In this document: in pieces, positions 1 to 8,556 of the stretch
Numbering within the stretch: the stretch's first letter is position 1
Layout: each line of letters opens with the position of its first letter
Source: an uncultured Dialister sp.
GTDB taxonomy: Bacteria > Bacillota > Negativicutes > Veillonellales > Dialisteraceae
Assembly: GCA_900541485.1 (NCBI GenBank)
Contig: UQJW01000002.1
Coordinates: 1 to 64,000, forward strand
Length of the DNA: 64,000 bases
Direction of reading: 5' to 3'
Notes under the pieces: generated by a model
What the model saw: only the letters and a program-made list of their open reading frames with translations
Database searches by the model: none
What the model was told of the DNA's origin: nothing
Made by a program: the position numbers and the translations under genes

Positions 1-881
1 CTTTGATATTTTTTTTTTTCCGCAGTGGCTGCGGCTAATCCCGCCATAACGGTATCGCCTGCTCCTGATACATCAAAAACCGACTGTGCCACAGAGGCTT
101 TATGAATCGTTCCCTCACTGTTAATGCAGGTCAAGCCTTTTTCTGATCTGGTAATAAAAAGATTTTTAAGTTGATACTTTTTTCTTATTTTTTGCCCTGC
201 TTCTTCAATCTTTTTGTCCTCGTTCTCTATTTTCTTCCCGATACAATCCGATAATTCCTTGACATTAGGAGTAATTCCGTAAGCCCCGCTATACTTAGTC
301 CAATCCGTCCCCTTTGGATCTACCAGGACCGGAACTTCATGTAAACACCCTAATCGGATTACTTTTTGAGCTAATACTGGTGTCACCATTCCTTTGCCGT
401 AATCTGAAAGAACAATACACCCTATTTTATTCTCTAAAAGTTTTTCAAGCCATGATAAAAGTGTCTTTATTACTGAATCATCAGCTATTTTATTCTCTTC
501 ATAGTCAAGACGCAGCATTTGTTGTCCGGCCCCAAGAATCCTGACTTTTGAGGTCGTATGGTAATCAGATATTGTCATTACCCCTGAATAATCTATGCCT
601 GATTCGCTGAGAAGTTCTTCCAGTTTCTGTCCGTCATTATCTTTTCCCCGCATTCCGGCCAAAAAAACTCGGCATCCTAAAGAACTTAAATTGGCAGCCG
701 TATTTGCTGCTCCGCCGGGAACCATTCGTTGTGATTTTACAAGATGAACGGGAACCGGTGCTTCCGGAGATATACGATTAACACTGCCCGTAATATAACG
801 GTCAAGCATAATATCGCCAATAACCGCTATGCAAGTTTCTTTTATTTGACTTTGTAAAAAACTTTCTCCTATATTTTTCAT
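1..881 (-). CDS. hldE: D-glycero-beta-D-manno-heptose-7-phosphate kinase (HldE/RfaE kinase domain), 3' end outside window
   Basis: This is a PfkB-family sugar kinase of the HldE/RfaE type. The family phosphorylates heptose 7-phosphate at C1 on the way to ADP-heptose, the LPS inner-core precursor, in the cytoplasm. I translated it by hand from 881 leftwards. It begins MKNIGESFLQS, then shows VIGDIMLDRYITG, a PfkB signature 1 region with PGGAANTAANL, a middle section with VLSDYGKG and VDPKGTDW, and the active-site signature SGAGDTVMAGLA close to the left edge. The start is ATG at 881 with GGGGAGC just upstream. About 293 codons are visible, so the kinase domain is nearly complete. Whether a nucleotidyltransferase domain follows cannot be seen. 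An 11-A coding run (EKKK codons) lies at positions 9-19. Its presence implies an LPS-bearing cell. Confidence 0.88.
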   Translation of the reverse strand, partial: MKNIGESFLQSQIKETCIAVIGDIMLDRYITGSVNRISPEAPVPVHLVKSQRMVPGGAANTAANLSSLGCRVFLAGMRGKDNDGQKLEELLSESGIDYSGVMTISDYHTTSKVRILGAGQQMLRLDYEENKIADDSVIKTLLSWLEKLLENKIGCIVLSDYGKGMVTPVLAQKVIRLGCLHEVPVLVDPKGTDWTKYSGAYGITPNVKELSDCIGKKIENEDKKIEEAGQKIRKKYQLKNLFITRSEKGLTCINSEGTIHKASVAQSVFDVSGAGDTVMAGLAAATAEKKKYQ

Positions 882-899
882 ATGCTCCCCAGATAAACC

Positions 900-928
900 A
901 TTATAAATGAATATTTTAATAAATTATA
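900..928 (-). promoter_or_regulatory. Putative promoter of hldE
   Basis: Two TATAAT hexamers lie upstream of the start on the minus strand, at 928-923 (preceded by TGG, an extended -10) and at 905-900. No good -35 is visible, so the extended -10 at 928-923 is the better candidate. Confidence 0.4.
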
Positions 929-948
929 CCACTATTTGTTCGGTATAT

Positions 949-994
949 AAAAAGAGAACTTGCATCTCCTTTTATAATCAGCAAATTCTCTTTT
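949..994 (-). terminator. Terminator of the holB-tatD operon
   Basis: A 14-bp stem (arms at about 950-963 and 981-994, one G-U type mismatch) with a 17-base loop, followed on the minus strand by a T-rich run, just after the tatD stop codon. Confidence 0.6.
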
Positions 995-998
995 GATT

Positions 999-1766
999 TT
1001 ATATCTGATAGATATTCATTGCATTTTCTTTTGTTTGACGAATGACCCGGCTCACAGAAGTTCCTTTTAATGCACCAATTTCTTCTGCCACATAAATGAC
1101 ATTCCCCGGGTAATTTCTTTCTCCCCTATGAGGCGGCGGAGACAGATACGGGCTGTCCGTTTCTATTAATATATTATCCAGTGAAATTTCTCTTGCAACT
1201 TGCTTCAATCTTGTGCTTCCGGGAAATACCAATGAGCCGGAAAAAGATATGAAAAATCCCAGCTTTATAATCTCTTTGGCAAATTCTATACTTCCGCTAA
1301 AACAGTGTATTATCCCCCTTAGCTTGCGGTTATTAAATTCTTTCAAAATTTGAAGTGTATCGCCATGAGCATCTCTATCATGAATAATAACCGGTAAATT
1401 AAGATCAATGCCGATTTCTATTTGACGCTTAAACCATTTTTGCTGTATTTCCTTTGGACTGCGAAGATGATAGTAATCAAGACCGATTTCTCCGATAGCT
1501 TTTATTTTCTTATTTTGTCTTGCCAAATCTGTAATCTTTTCAATCACGCTTTCTGTTGTAAAACCGGTCTCATGCGGATGAATACCCACCGCACCATAAA
1601 TGCATGGATATTCCTCTACCAGCTGAACTGTTTTCAGGCTTGTCTCTAAATTTTCAGAAGGGCATAGTACATAATCAAGCTTTTGAAATGTATCAGCAAG
1701 CACATATTCCCGATCTTTATCAAACTGCTTATCATACAAATGAGCATGAGTATCAAAAGGTTTCAT
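999..1766 (-). CDS. tatD: TatD-family metal-dependent DNase
   Basis: A 255-residue TIM-barrel hydrolase of the TatD/YcfH family, the size usual for it. Metal ligands are visible in order: DTHAHLYD at the N-terminus (H-x-H), GEIGLDYY, VIIHDRDAH, IIHCFSGS and ETDSPYLSP. Family members are Mg-dependent DNases acting on 3' ends; the exact physiological substrate is uncertain. The ATG at 1764-1766 overlaps the metG stop by one base (TAATG), so translation is probably coupled. The metG-tatD pairing is the same as metS-yabD in Bacillus. It is the last gene of the operon and is followed by a hairpin terminator. Confidence 0.9.
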   Translation of the reverse strand: MKPFDTHAHLYDKQFDKDREYVLADTFQKLDYVLCPSENLETSLKTVQLVEEYPCIYGAVGIHPHETGFTTESVIEKITDLARQNKKIKAIGEIGLDYYHLRSPKEIQQKWFKRQIEIGIDLNLPVIIHDRDAHGDTLQILKEFNNRKLRGIIHCFSGSIEFAKEIIKLGFFISFSGSLVFPGSTRLKQVAREISLDNILIETDSPYLSPPPHRGERNYPGNVIYVAEEIGALKGTSVSRVIRQTKENAMNIYQI

Positions 1767-3694
1767 TACTTTACTTTAGCTCCTGCAGGCATATCAACAA
1801 ATGGTACAACCAATTTACCATCTTTTGATGCGGCCAGAATCATTCCCTGGGATTCAATTCCCATCAGCTTCGCAGGCTTTAAGTTTGAAACGAAAATAAC
1901 ATGCTTTCCAATTAATTCGGACGGTTCATAATAATCAGCAATACCACTTACAACACTCCGTGTTTCTTCTCCAAGTGAAACAGTCATATGAATAAGTTTT
2001 TTAGATTTCTCCACTTTTTCTGCCGTCAAAATTTCTGCTACCCGCAATTCCGTTTTAAAGAAATCATCAATCGTAATTTGCGGAACAGTTTCTTTTTTCA
2101 TTACTTCTACTTTTTCTTTTTCAGGTTCTGTTACTTCTTTGTCTAATTCAATGCGCGGAAAAATGGGATCTCCTTTATTAACCTTTGTCCCTTCTTCCAG
2201 TCCTCCCCAAGAAAGATCTGCATATGTCTTCTCTTTAAAATCTTTAAGTCCCAACTGTTCCCAAATTTTTTCTGCAGCTATAGGAATTACCGGTTCTACC
2301 ATGAGAGAAACAAACCGCATTCCTTCACATAAATGATAAAGTACTGCATCCAATACCTGTCTCTGTGAATCTTCTTTGGCCAAATTCCAAGGCATAGTTA
2401 CATCAATATATTTGTTTAATGATCTTACATAAGTCCATACAGCCTTTAAAGCATCATTTATTTTCCATTCATCCATATCTCGCCGGAAAGCCAATAAAGT
2501 TTCTTCTGCATGGCGTTCAATTTCAGTTGATGCCTCATATACAGATTCATTCAGAGTCGGATCTCCTTTTGAAATAAATCCGTTTCTGTATTTTTCTACC
2601 ATGGATAAACTGCGATGGAGCAGATTTCCCAAGTCATTCGATAAATCCGAATTGATTCGGTTAATCAGACGTTCACGGCTAAAATTACCATCCTGCCCCA
2701 ATTGGATGTCATTTAATAAATAATAACGAATGGCATCAGACCCGAACTCCTGCAATAACGGAATCGGATCCACTACATTCCCTTTAGACTTGGACATTTT
2801 TTCGCCGTCTACAATGAGCCATCCGTGGCCATAAATCTTTTTAGGTAATTCTATCCCCAGACTCATTAACATAATCGGCCAGATTATTGCATGAAACCTA
2901 ACAATTTCTTTCCCTACCAGATGTACATCTGCCGGCCAAAATTCATCAAACTTTTCAGGATTATCTATAATGCCTGCAGCAGTAACATAATTTACTAAAG
3001 CATCAAACCAGACATAAACAACATGCTTAGAATCGAAAGGAACAGGAATTCCCCAGGTAAAGCTTGTCCGAGAAACACAAAGATCCTCCAAACCGCTCTT
3101 TACAAATTGGATCATTTCATTTCTGCGGGAAGCAGGTTGTATAAAATCCGGATTTTCTTCAATAAATTTCATCCACCGGTCTGCATATTTTGACATTCTG
3201 AAAAAATATGCATCTTCGCTGATTCTTTTCAAAGGACGTCCGCAATCCGGGCAGACATGATATTCTGTCAACTTATTTTCCGGCCAAAATGTTTCATCCG
3301 GTATGCAATACCAGCCCTCATATTTCCCCAGATAAATATCCCCCCGGTCATACGCTCTTTGAAAAAGCATTTGTACGACCTTGCTGTGTCTTTCTTCTGT
3401 TGTACGGATAAAGTCATCATTGCTGATATTTAATTCCCGCCAAAGCTGCTTAAATAGTGCCACTATATTATCGACATATTCTATAGGCGTTACTCCTGCC
3501 TCTTCTGCCTTTTCTTCTATTTTCTGTCCGTGTTCATCAGAACCTGTCAAAAACATGACGTCATATCCGTCAAGTCGTTTAAACCTGGCCATACTATCTG
3601 CAATCGATGTGCAATAGGTATGCCCGATATGCAGTTTTGCACTGGGATAATAAATAGGTGTTGTAATATAATACTTTGGTTTTCCGTTCATCAT
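1766..3694 (-). CDS. metG: Methionyl-tRNA synthetase with C-terminal tRNA-binding domain
   Basis: Class I aminoacyl-tRNA synthetase charging tRNA-Met. The HIGH motif is at residues 22-25 and KMSKS at 299-303. A zinc-type insertion includes CPDCGRP near residue 149. The last 105 or so residues form an EMAP/Trbp111-type OB-fold (DDFFKTELRVAEI, then VVSGIADYY), as in dimeric bacterial MetRS. An upstream in-frame ATG at 3757 would add 21 residues and overlap rsmI. I prefer the ATG at 3694 because AGGGGG lies just before it and the protein then starts normally (MMNGKPKYYITTPIYY). The product is about 642 residues. No T-box is present because it sits inside the operon. Confidence 0.95.
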   Translation of the reverse strand: MMNGKPKYYITTPIYYPSAKLHIGHTYCTSIADSMARFKRLDGYDVMFLTGSDEHGQKIEEKAEEAGVTPIEYVDNIVALFKQLWRELNISNDDFIRTTEERHSKVVQMLFQRAYDRGDIYLGKYEGWYCIPDETFWPENKLTEYHVCPDCGRPLKRISEDAYFFRMSKYADRWMKFIEENPDFIQPASRRNEMIQFVKSGLEDLCVSRTSFTWGIPVPFDSKHVVYVWFDALVNYVTAAGIIDNPEKFDEFWPADVHLVGKEIVRFHAIIWPIMLMSLGIELPKKIYGHGWLIVDGEKMSKSKGNVVDPIPLLQEFGSDAIRYYLLNDIQLGQDGNFSRERLINRINSDLSNDLGNLLHRSLSMVEKYRNGFISKGDPTLNESVYEASTEIERHAEETLLAFRRDMDEWKINDALKAVWTYVRSLNKYIDVTMPWNLAKEDSQRQVLDAVLYHLCEGMRFVSLMVEPVIPIAAEKIWEQLGLKDFKEKTYADLSWGGLEEGTKVNKGDPIFPRIELDKEVTEPEKEKVEVMKKETVPQITIDDFFKTELRVAEILTAEKVEKSKKLIHMTVSLGEETRSVVSGIADYYEPSELIGKHVIFVSNLKPAKLMGIESQGMILAASKDGKLVVPFVDMPAGAKVK

Positions 3695-3749
3695 AAGCCC
3701 CCTGCTATTTTTATTTATATACTTCTTTTTAGCCATATTAACGAATATA

Positions 3750-4601
3750 TCACTCATTATCTTCTTTTTGATTTAAAAGATATTGATAAACTTCTCTGCG
3801 GGATAAATGGTACGACAGTGCAATCTCTCTTGCCGCCTCTTTTAAGGATGTTTTTTTGGATAATTCAAGAGCTGCCGCCTCCCATGATATATTATCATCT
3901 TTTACTTCAAAGTCCTCCGAGGCTCTATCCAATAAAATAACATATTCCCCTCTCGGCGGTGTTATTTCCAGTGTAGTTAACAGTTCATCTAAATTTCCCC
4001 GTTGGAAGGTTTCGAACTTTTTAGTAAGCTCACGTGCCAAAACAGCTTTTCTATTTCCCAATTCACGCCTTAATACCATAAGAGTTTCTTTTAGTCTGTG
4101 AGGTGCTTCATAGAAAATAAGTGTCACAGGCACATGCTGTATATCATACAATAATTTTTTCTTCTTAGCTGTTATTTTAGGTAAAAATCCGACAAAAAGA
4201 AATTGTCTGGCATCCAATCCGGAGGCTATCAGTGCAGTTAATGCCGCATTAGGCCCCGGAAGCGGTATTACTTTAATTCCCGAATCAATGGCCAGTTTAA
4301 CTAAATCTGCTCCCGGATCGGAAATAACAGGCATTCCTGCATCGCTGCATTGAGCCACTGATTTCCCCTCTTGCAGAAGTTTTATAATTTTCGGCCCTGC
4401 CAATTTCTTATTATGTTCATGATAAGAAAAAATCTCTCCGGAAATATGAAAATAATTTAATAGAATTTTTGAATGTCTTGTATCTTCTGCTGCAATTAAA
4501 TCTACATTTTCTAAAACGGAAACAGCCCGTTGTGTCATATCCGATAAATTGCCTATCGGAGTTGGCACAAGATATAATGTGCCAGGCTCTACTTCATTCA
4601 T
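3750..4601 (-). CDS. rsmI: 16S rRNA (cytidine-1402-2'-O)-methyltransferase
   Basis: SAM-dependent tetrapyrrole-methylase-fold enzyme that 2'-O-methylates C1402 in the 16S rRNA decoding centre. Diagnostic motifs are VPTPIGNLSDMT at the N-terminus, AAEDTRHSKILL, and GMPVISDPGADLV, followed by the C-terminal helical domain. The best start is ATG at 4601 with GGAAAGGA upstream. It overlaps the trmN6 stop by 8 bases (ATGAATGA), giving 283 residues. The longer reading from 4634 has no ribosome binding site. The Bacillus equivalent is yabC, found in the same place; the yazA (GIY-YIG) gene that lies between yabB and yabC there is absent. Confidence 0.93.
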   Translation of the reverse strand: MNEVEPGTLYLVPTPIGNLSDMTQRAVSVLENVDLIAAEDTRHSKILLNYFHISGEIFSYHEHNKKLAGPKIIKLLQEGKSVAQCSDAGMPVISDPGADLVKLAIDSGIKVIPLPGPNAALTALIASGLDARQFLFVGFLPKITAKKKKLLYDIQHVPVTLIFYEAPHRLKETLMVLRRELGNRKAVLARELTKKFETFQRGNLDELLTTLEITPPRGEYVILLDRASEDFEVKDDNISWEAAALELSKKTSLKEAAREIALSYHLSRREVYQYLLNQKEDNE

Positions 4602-5343
4602 GGGATTCCTTTCCGTATATTTCAAGAATTTCATTTGTATATGATCCGTCTGGGTTGTGGATAAAAAGCGGATTCTCTATTAATAGCTCCGGATTTCCGC
4701 CATATCTCCATTCCATAAGGATTCTTACCGCACTATGATGACATCGGGCATAAACCGGCCGGACTCTTTTAGGTTCCATTCTGTATGACCGACCTAAAGA
4801 AATCAAATCTGCCAGACGATCTGCTCTATGCACCATCGTTAATCTCCCTCCAAACTTTAAAAGATACCTGGCCGTTCGAAACACTTCGTCCAGTGTCGCA
4901 TTAATTTCATAACTGGCAGATGCAACCCCTTCACTTCTGCTCATTCTCCCACTTCCCACCTGCCGGTAAGGAGGATTGACCACTACAGATGTAAAGTATC
5001 CGGAGGAGTAAAACTTCTTTGCTTCACGGTAATCTGTTTCCACCACACGAATTATATCTGTTTTGTGATTATTAATCACATTTCTTTTTGCCAAATCAGC
5101 CATCACCGGATTCATTTCAAAAGCTGCTATGTTTTTGGCACCGAGTGAGGCCAACAACAATGAAATTACTCCTGTCCCGGTTCCTAAATCCGCTATCCGG
5201 TCATTGCCTTTTAAAGTAACATAATGAGCTAATAACACAGAGTCTAATGAAAAACAGAATTGGTCGGGCCTTTGAATAATTTTCATACCATCCCTGACCA
5301 AATCATCCAAACGTTCGCCTTCATTTAAAATCCATTCACTCAT
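4594..5343 (-). CDS. tRNA1(Val) (adenine(37)-N6)-methyltransferase family protein (TrmN6/YabB)
   Basis: Rossmann-fold SAM methyltransferase. Motif I is DLGTGTGVISLLLA and the adenine-N6 motif IV is NPPY (VVVNPPYRQ), which marks it as an N6-adenine or related methylase. The length of 249 residues is typical of the YfiC/YabB group. The start is ATG at 5343 with AGGTTGA upstream; a TTG five codons earlier is less likely. It overlaps the ricT stop by 8 bases and the rsmI start by 8 bases. The position matches yabB of Bacillus. The exact target base is inferred from family only. Confidence 0.85.
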   Translation of the reverse strand: MSEWILNEGERLDDLVRDGMKIIQRPDQFCFSLDSVLLAHYVTLKGNDRIADLGTGTGVISLLLASLGAKNIAAFEMNPVMADLAKRNVINNHKTDIIRVVETDYREAKKFYSSGYFTSVVVNPPYRQVGSGRMSRSEGVASASYEINATLDEVFRTARYLLKFGGRLTMVHRADRLADLISLGRSYRMEPKRVRPVYARCHHSAVRILMEWRYGGNPELLIENPLFIHNPDGSYTNEILEIYGKESHE

Positions 5344-6175
5344 TTTCAACCTGTTCAACTAAATCCCAGGACATCGTCTTTGTCTGACCCCCATCAAGCT
5401 GTATCCGGACACTATGCTTTTGTGAATTCACATATACAATCTGCCCTTCTCCTTCATCCGAAATAACTTTCATCCCTACCCGGAATGTTTTGTTTATACT
5501 TTGCATGAGAGGACAATTCTTTTTGTGCGAAACCTCATTATATTGATCATTTTCATAGCGGAGGCAACACATTAACCTTCCGCAAACTCCGGAAATTTTA
5601 GTAGGATTCAATGACAATCCTTGATTTTTTGCCATTTTAATAGAAACGGGAGCAAACTCTCCTAAGTAAGTAGCACAGCATAATGGTCTGCCGCAAGGAC
5701 CAATCCCGTTTACCTGCTTTGCTTCATCCCTGACGCCCACCTGGCGTAATTCAATACGTGTATGAAATACAGATGCCAGTTCTTTAACCAGTTCACGAAA
5801 ATCTACCCTGCCGTCAGCTGTAAAAGAAAATACAATCTTACTTCTGTCAAAAGTATATTCTGCCCCAAGAAGTTTCATTGGGACTTTAAACTTTTCTATT
5901 TTTGATAAGCAGATATCATAGGCCGCTTTTTCTCTTTCAAGATTCCGTTCTGCTTGTACTTTATCTTTTATAGTGGCTTTTCTTACAACTGGTTTCAGCG
6001 GACCATTGTCCTCAGCACTTAAATTCTTCTCCGGTATTATCACAATGTTTCCATACTCCATCCCTCTGGAGGTCTCAACAATCACCGGATCATGAAGCTC
6101 TAAATCTAAACCGTTAGGAGAAAAATAATAAATTTTACCGGCCTTTTTAAAACGAACACCAACTACTTGTTCCAT
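5336..6175 (-). CDS. ricT: PSP1-domain protein, RicT (YaaT) family
   Basis: A 279-residue PSP1-domain protein. In Bacillus the homologue RicT works with RicA and RicF in a cytosolic Fe-S-containing complex that affects RNase Y specificity. The conserved cysteine clusters are visible: CGRPLCCATYLG, then CGRLMCCLRYEND, then KKNCPLMQ, which are the likely Fe-S ligands. The ATG at 6175 is preceded by GAGAGG, and the holB stop directly abuts it (TGA then TGG frame shift of context). Gene order holB-ricT is conserved with Bacillus, but yabA, which follows there, is missing. ricA and ricF are not in this window. Confidence 0.9.
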   Translation of the reverse strand: MEQVVGVRFKKAGKIYYFSPNGLDLELHDPVIVETSRGMEYGNIVIIPEKNLSAEDNGPLKPVVRKATIKDKVQAERNLEREKAAYDICLSKIEKFKVPMKLLGAEYTFDRSKIVFSFTADGRVDFRELVKELASVFHTRIELRQVGVRDEAKQVNGIGPCGRPLCCATYLGEFAPVSIKMAKNQGLSLNPTKISGVCGRLMCCLRYENDQYNEVSHKKNCPLMQSINKTFRVGMKVISDEGEGQIVYVNSQKHSVRIQLDGGQTKTMSWDLVEQVENE

Positions 6176-7186
6176 TCATTTGCCTCTCTGTATATGCTGT
6201 AATTCAATTAAAATCATATCCCATATATTTTTTATCGAAATATATCTGCGACAACCTGTTTCTGCCGTTTCCAATATAGTCAGCGCTTTTTCTGCACGTC
6301 CATTACTCCAATAAGGTGCAACTTTCCTCTCTCTTACGGAAACCTGTATACATCTCTCCATTGAAAGTTCTGGCATGGTAGAAATAACCAGCAGGTCGCG
6401 CCCTACTAAAATAATCCATCGGAGCAATCGCAAAAAATTTTTACGGTCTTTCATCTCCCATCCAGATAACATGGAAAAAGGTGCTTTAGCCCAAGTCAAA
6501 GTCTCCCAGAAAATCATTGCCCGCTCAGGTTGTACGCTTTCAGTTTCACCACATATATCTAAAGTGATACCGGGGTTCCCCTCAGACAATTGATAAACAT
6601 TTTCTTCTGTTAATGTATCGGTAAATTTATATTTTTGGGGATCTGACCGCATTAAGTCATGATACTCTTCCCTTGATAAGGGGAAAAACGGGAAACTTTC
6701 ACTTCGTGATCTGATTGTCGGTAAAAGTGCATGTATATCATGTGTTATTAAAATAAAATATACATTCTCTATCGGCTCTTCTAATGTTTTCAAAAGTGAA
6801 TTGGCAATAACAGGCATCATTGTCTGTGCCTCATCAATGATACAAACCTTAGGTTTTCCATCAAAAACTGACATTGCTTCAGTAAAAATACGAAACTGCT
6901 CTATTTTAAGTTCCATTCCCAGCGGGTGAATATACCATACACTGTCTCTTGCTGCCGTCAGAACAGGTACTTTGTCAGAGTATTCTTTCCATGCTGATAC
7001 TTCTTCCCAGAATGCATCAGAGGAACCGGTCAACAAAGCTGCCAAGTCCAAGGCGGCAGTAGTCTTCCCTAAGCCTTCCTCTCCATAAAAAATCATTGTA
7101 TGAGGAATCCGGGATGCATCTAAAAGCCTTTTCAATTCCCTTTTTAGTTTTTTCTGACCATATACGTGAGAAAGAAAGCCACTCAT
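6176..7186 (-). CDS. holB: DNA polymerase III delta' subunit
   Basis: AAA+ clamp-loader subunit of 336 residues. The Walker A-like GEEGLGKT is at residues 35-42, and IIDEAQ (Walker B-like) is followed by NSLLKTLEEP. The SRC motif of clamp-loader subunits appears as IRSRSES, with Ser in place of Cys. It loads the beta clamp together with delta and tau. Start ATG at 7186, with an AGG-containing weak ribosome binding site. It is the first gene of the operon here, whereas in Bacillus tmk and yaaQR precede it. Confidence 0.9.
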   Translation of the reverse strand: MSGFLSHVYGQKKLKRELKRLLDASRIPHTMIFYGEEGLGKTTAALDLAALLTGSSDAFWEEVSAWKEYSDKVPVLTAARDSVWYIHPLGMELKIEQFRIFTEAMSVFDGKPKVCIIDEAQTMMPVIANSLLKTLEEPIENVYFILITHDIHALLPTIRSRSESFPFFPLSREEYHDLMRSDPQKYKFTDTLTEENVYQLSEGNPGITLDICGETESVQPERAMIFWETLTWAKAPFSMLSGWEMKDRKNFLRLLRWIILVGRDLLVISTMPELSMERCIQVSVRERKVAPYWSNGRAEKALTILETAETGCRRYISIKNIWDMILIELQHIQRGK

Positions 7187-7295
7187 TTCGATATACCTGG
7201 ATAAAAGTGTAATAAAATCTATTTTTTATTTTATCATTTATATCACTACATAGCAAAATACAAAGACTTACAGCACTGTTTTATCTATTATTTAA

Positions 7296-8429
7296 TTATT
7301 TTAAGAGATCTAATACATCTAAAACCTCTTTGACAATCGGAAAACCTCTTTCTTTACATCGCTGTGATAACTGATCCCCTTCCAATCCACTTGAAACTCC
7401 TATGAAATTTGCTCCTGCCTTTTCAGCTCCTAATAAATCTGCATAAGAATCTCCGCAAACATAAATCTCGTCTCCATCAGTAACCATTCGGCCTCCGTCA
7501 ATATAAGATTGGTAGTTATTTTTATCTCTTCCGAAAATACCACATAGATATATAAAAGGATGCGGTTTATCTAAAAAAATCCCCTGCCATTTCCGGGATG
7601 CCGTATCCGCATCACTGGCAGTTCCAATATACTGCGGATTGAATTCCTGATACCACCCGAATTTTTTTAAAGGGATTTCCATCTCTTCTCTGACACGACC
7701 TGTAGCAATACCTATTTCATATCCACGTTTCTTTAATTCCCTGAACATATAACATATCGTATCTGCTCCGGCCAATGCAATTTCCTTTGATAAGAAACCT
7801 TCTTTATTATCACTATAAGGTAACGTATGGTTCTTATGAATAAAAACATCATCTCCCAGATACCATACCTGAAATAATTCTACATGAAGCCTGTAAAATT
7901 CAGAAAACCGGAAAGCCCATTCCCCATTATTTCCCCAACCCCGGGATGCCTTTTCGCCAAGGCAAATCATCACTTCATTTCCCTTGCTCTCCTCAGAAAT
8001 CCATGATTTCCATTGTTCTAAAATCAAATCTGCCGTAGGGACGGGGATTCCCATAAGCATTTCTCCTGCTTTTTTCACATCTTGCTCATTGCGAAAAGAT
8101 AAAGAAAGTCTTTCTCCATCACTTCTCTTTTGGTAAATCTTGGCCATCAACCACATTAATGTAACCAAATAAGCATGAACCATATCCCAATTTGAGTTTA
8201 TTCCTTTTGATTTAAGCCATTTTAACAGATAATCTTTTCCCCATACTTTATTTCTGATAGCTGCTATCTGCCCTTCATTCACACAGGAACCGTCAAAATC
8301 ATCCTGCTCAGACGGCAGACCCATATATTTTTTCCCATACAACCATTCCCAAACGACCAATCCTGATACATCAAAATACCTTTCCTCACTCAGCAAAACA
8401 CCATCTATATCAAATATTACCTTTTTCAT
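7296..8429 (-). CDS. HAD-superfamily hydrolase with a large cap insertion
   Basis: A 377-residue haloacid dehalogenase-like hydrolase, probably a phosphatase. Motif I is FDIDGVLL at the N-terminus, motif II/III region has GIATGRVREEM and a lysine-bearing stretch (FLDKPHP), and motif IV is GDSYADLLGAEKAG near the C-terminus. About 200 residues lie between motif I and the next conserved motif, much more than the usual cap, with several Trp-rich stretches (EWLYGKKYMG, KVWGKDYLLKWL). The start is ATG at 8429, chosen for AGGGGGA upstream rather than the longer reading to 8471. It stands alone between the pyr terminator and holB. The substrate is unknown. Confidence 0.75.
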   Translation of the reverse strand: MKKVIFDIDGVLLSEERYFDVSGLVVWEWLYGKKYMGLPSEQDDFDGSCVNEGQIAAIRNKVWGKDYLLKWLKSKGINSNWDMVHAYLVTLMWLMAKIYQKRSDGERLSLSFRNEQDVKKAGEMLMGIPVPTADLILEQWKSWISEESKGNEVMICLGEKASRGWGNNGEWAFRFSEFYRLHVELFQVWYLGDDVFIHKNHTLPYSDNKEGFLSKEIALAGADTICYMFRELKKRGYEIGIATGRVREEMEIPLKKFGWYQEFNPQYIGTASDADTASRKWQGIFLDKPHPFIYLCGIFGRDKNNYQSYIDGGRMVTDGDEIYVCGDSYADLLGAEKAGANFIGVSSGLEGDQLSQRCKERGFPIVKEVLDVLDLLK

Positions 8430-8489
8430 AATTATCCCCCTGTGAGATTTGTTTTTTACCCGACACATCATTTATTCAGTATATCAAGC

Positions 8490-8515
8490 TCTGTTTCTTT
8501 TTGCGATTGATAAAA
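8490..8515 (-). promoter_or_regulatory. Putative extended -10 promoter of the HAD gene
   Basis: A TGATATACT extended -10 lies on the minus strand about 60 bases upstream of the HAD start and just after the pyr operon terminator. No convincing -35 was found. Confidence 0.35.
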
Positions 8516-8517
8516 AT

Positions 8518-8548
8518 ATAAAAAGCAGAGGAAATACGCCTCTGCTCT
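8518..8548 (-). terminator. Terminator of the pyr operon
   Basis: A perfect 7-bp GC-rich stem (GCAGAGG / CCTCTGC, arms at 8525-8531 and 8539-8545) with a 7-base loop, followed on the minus strand by TTTTTATATTTTT. Confidence 0.85.
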
Positions 8549-8556
8549 TATAAAAC

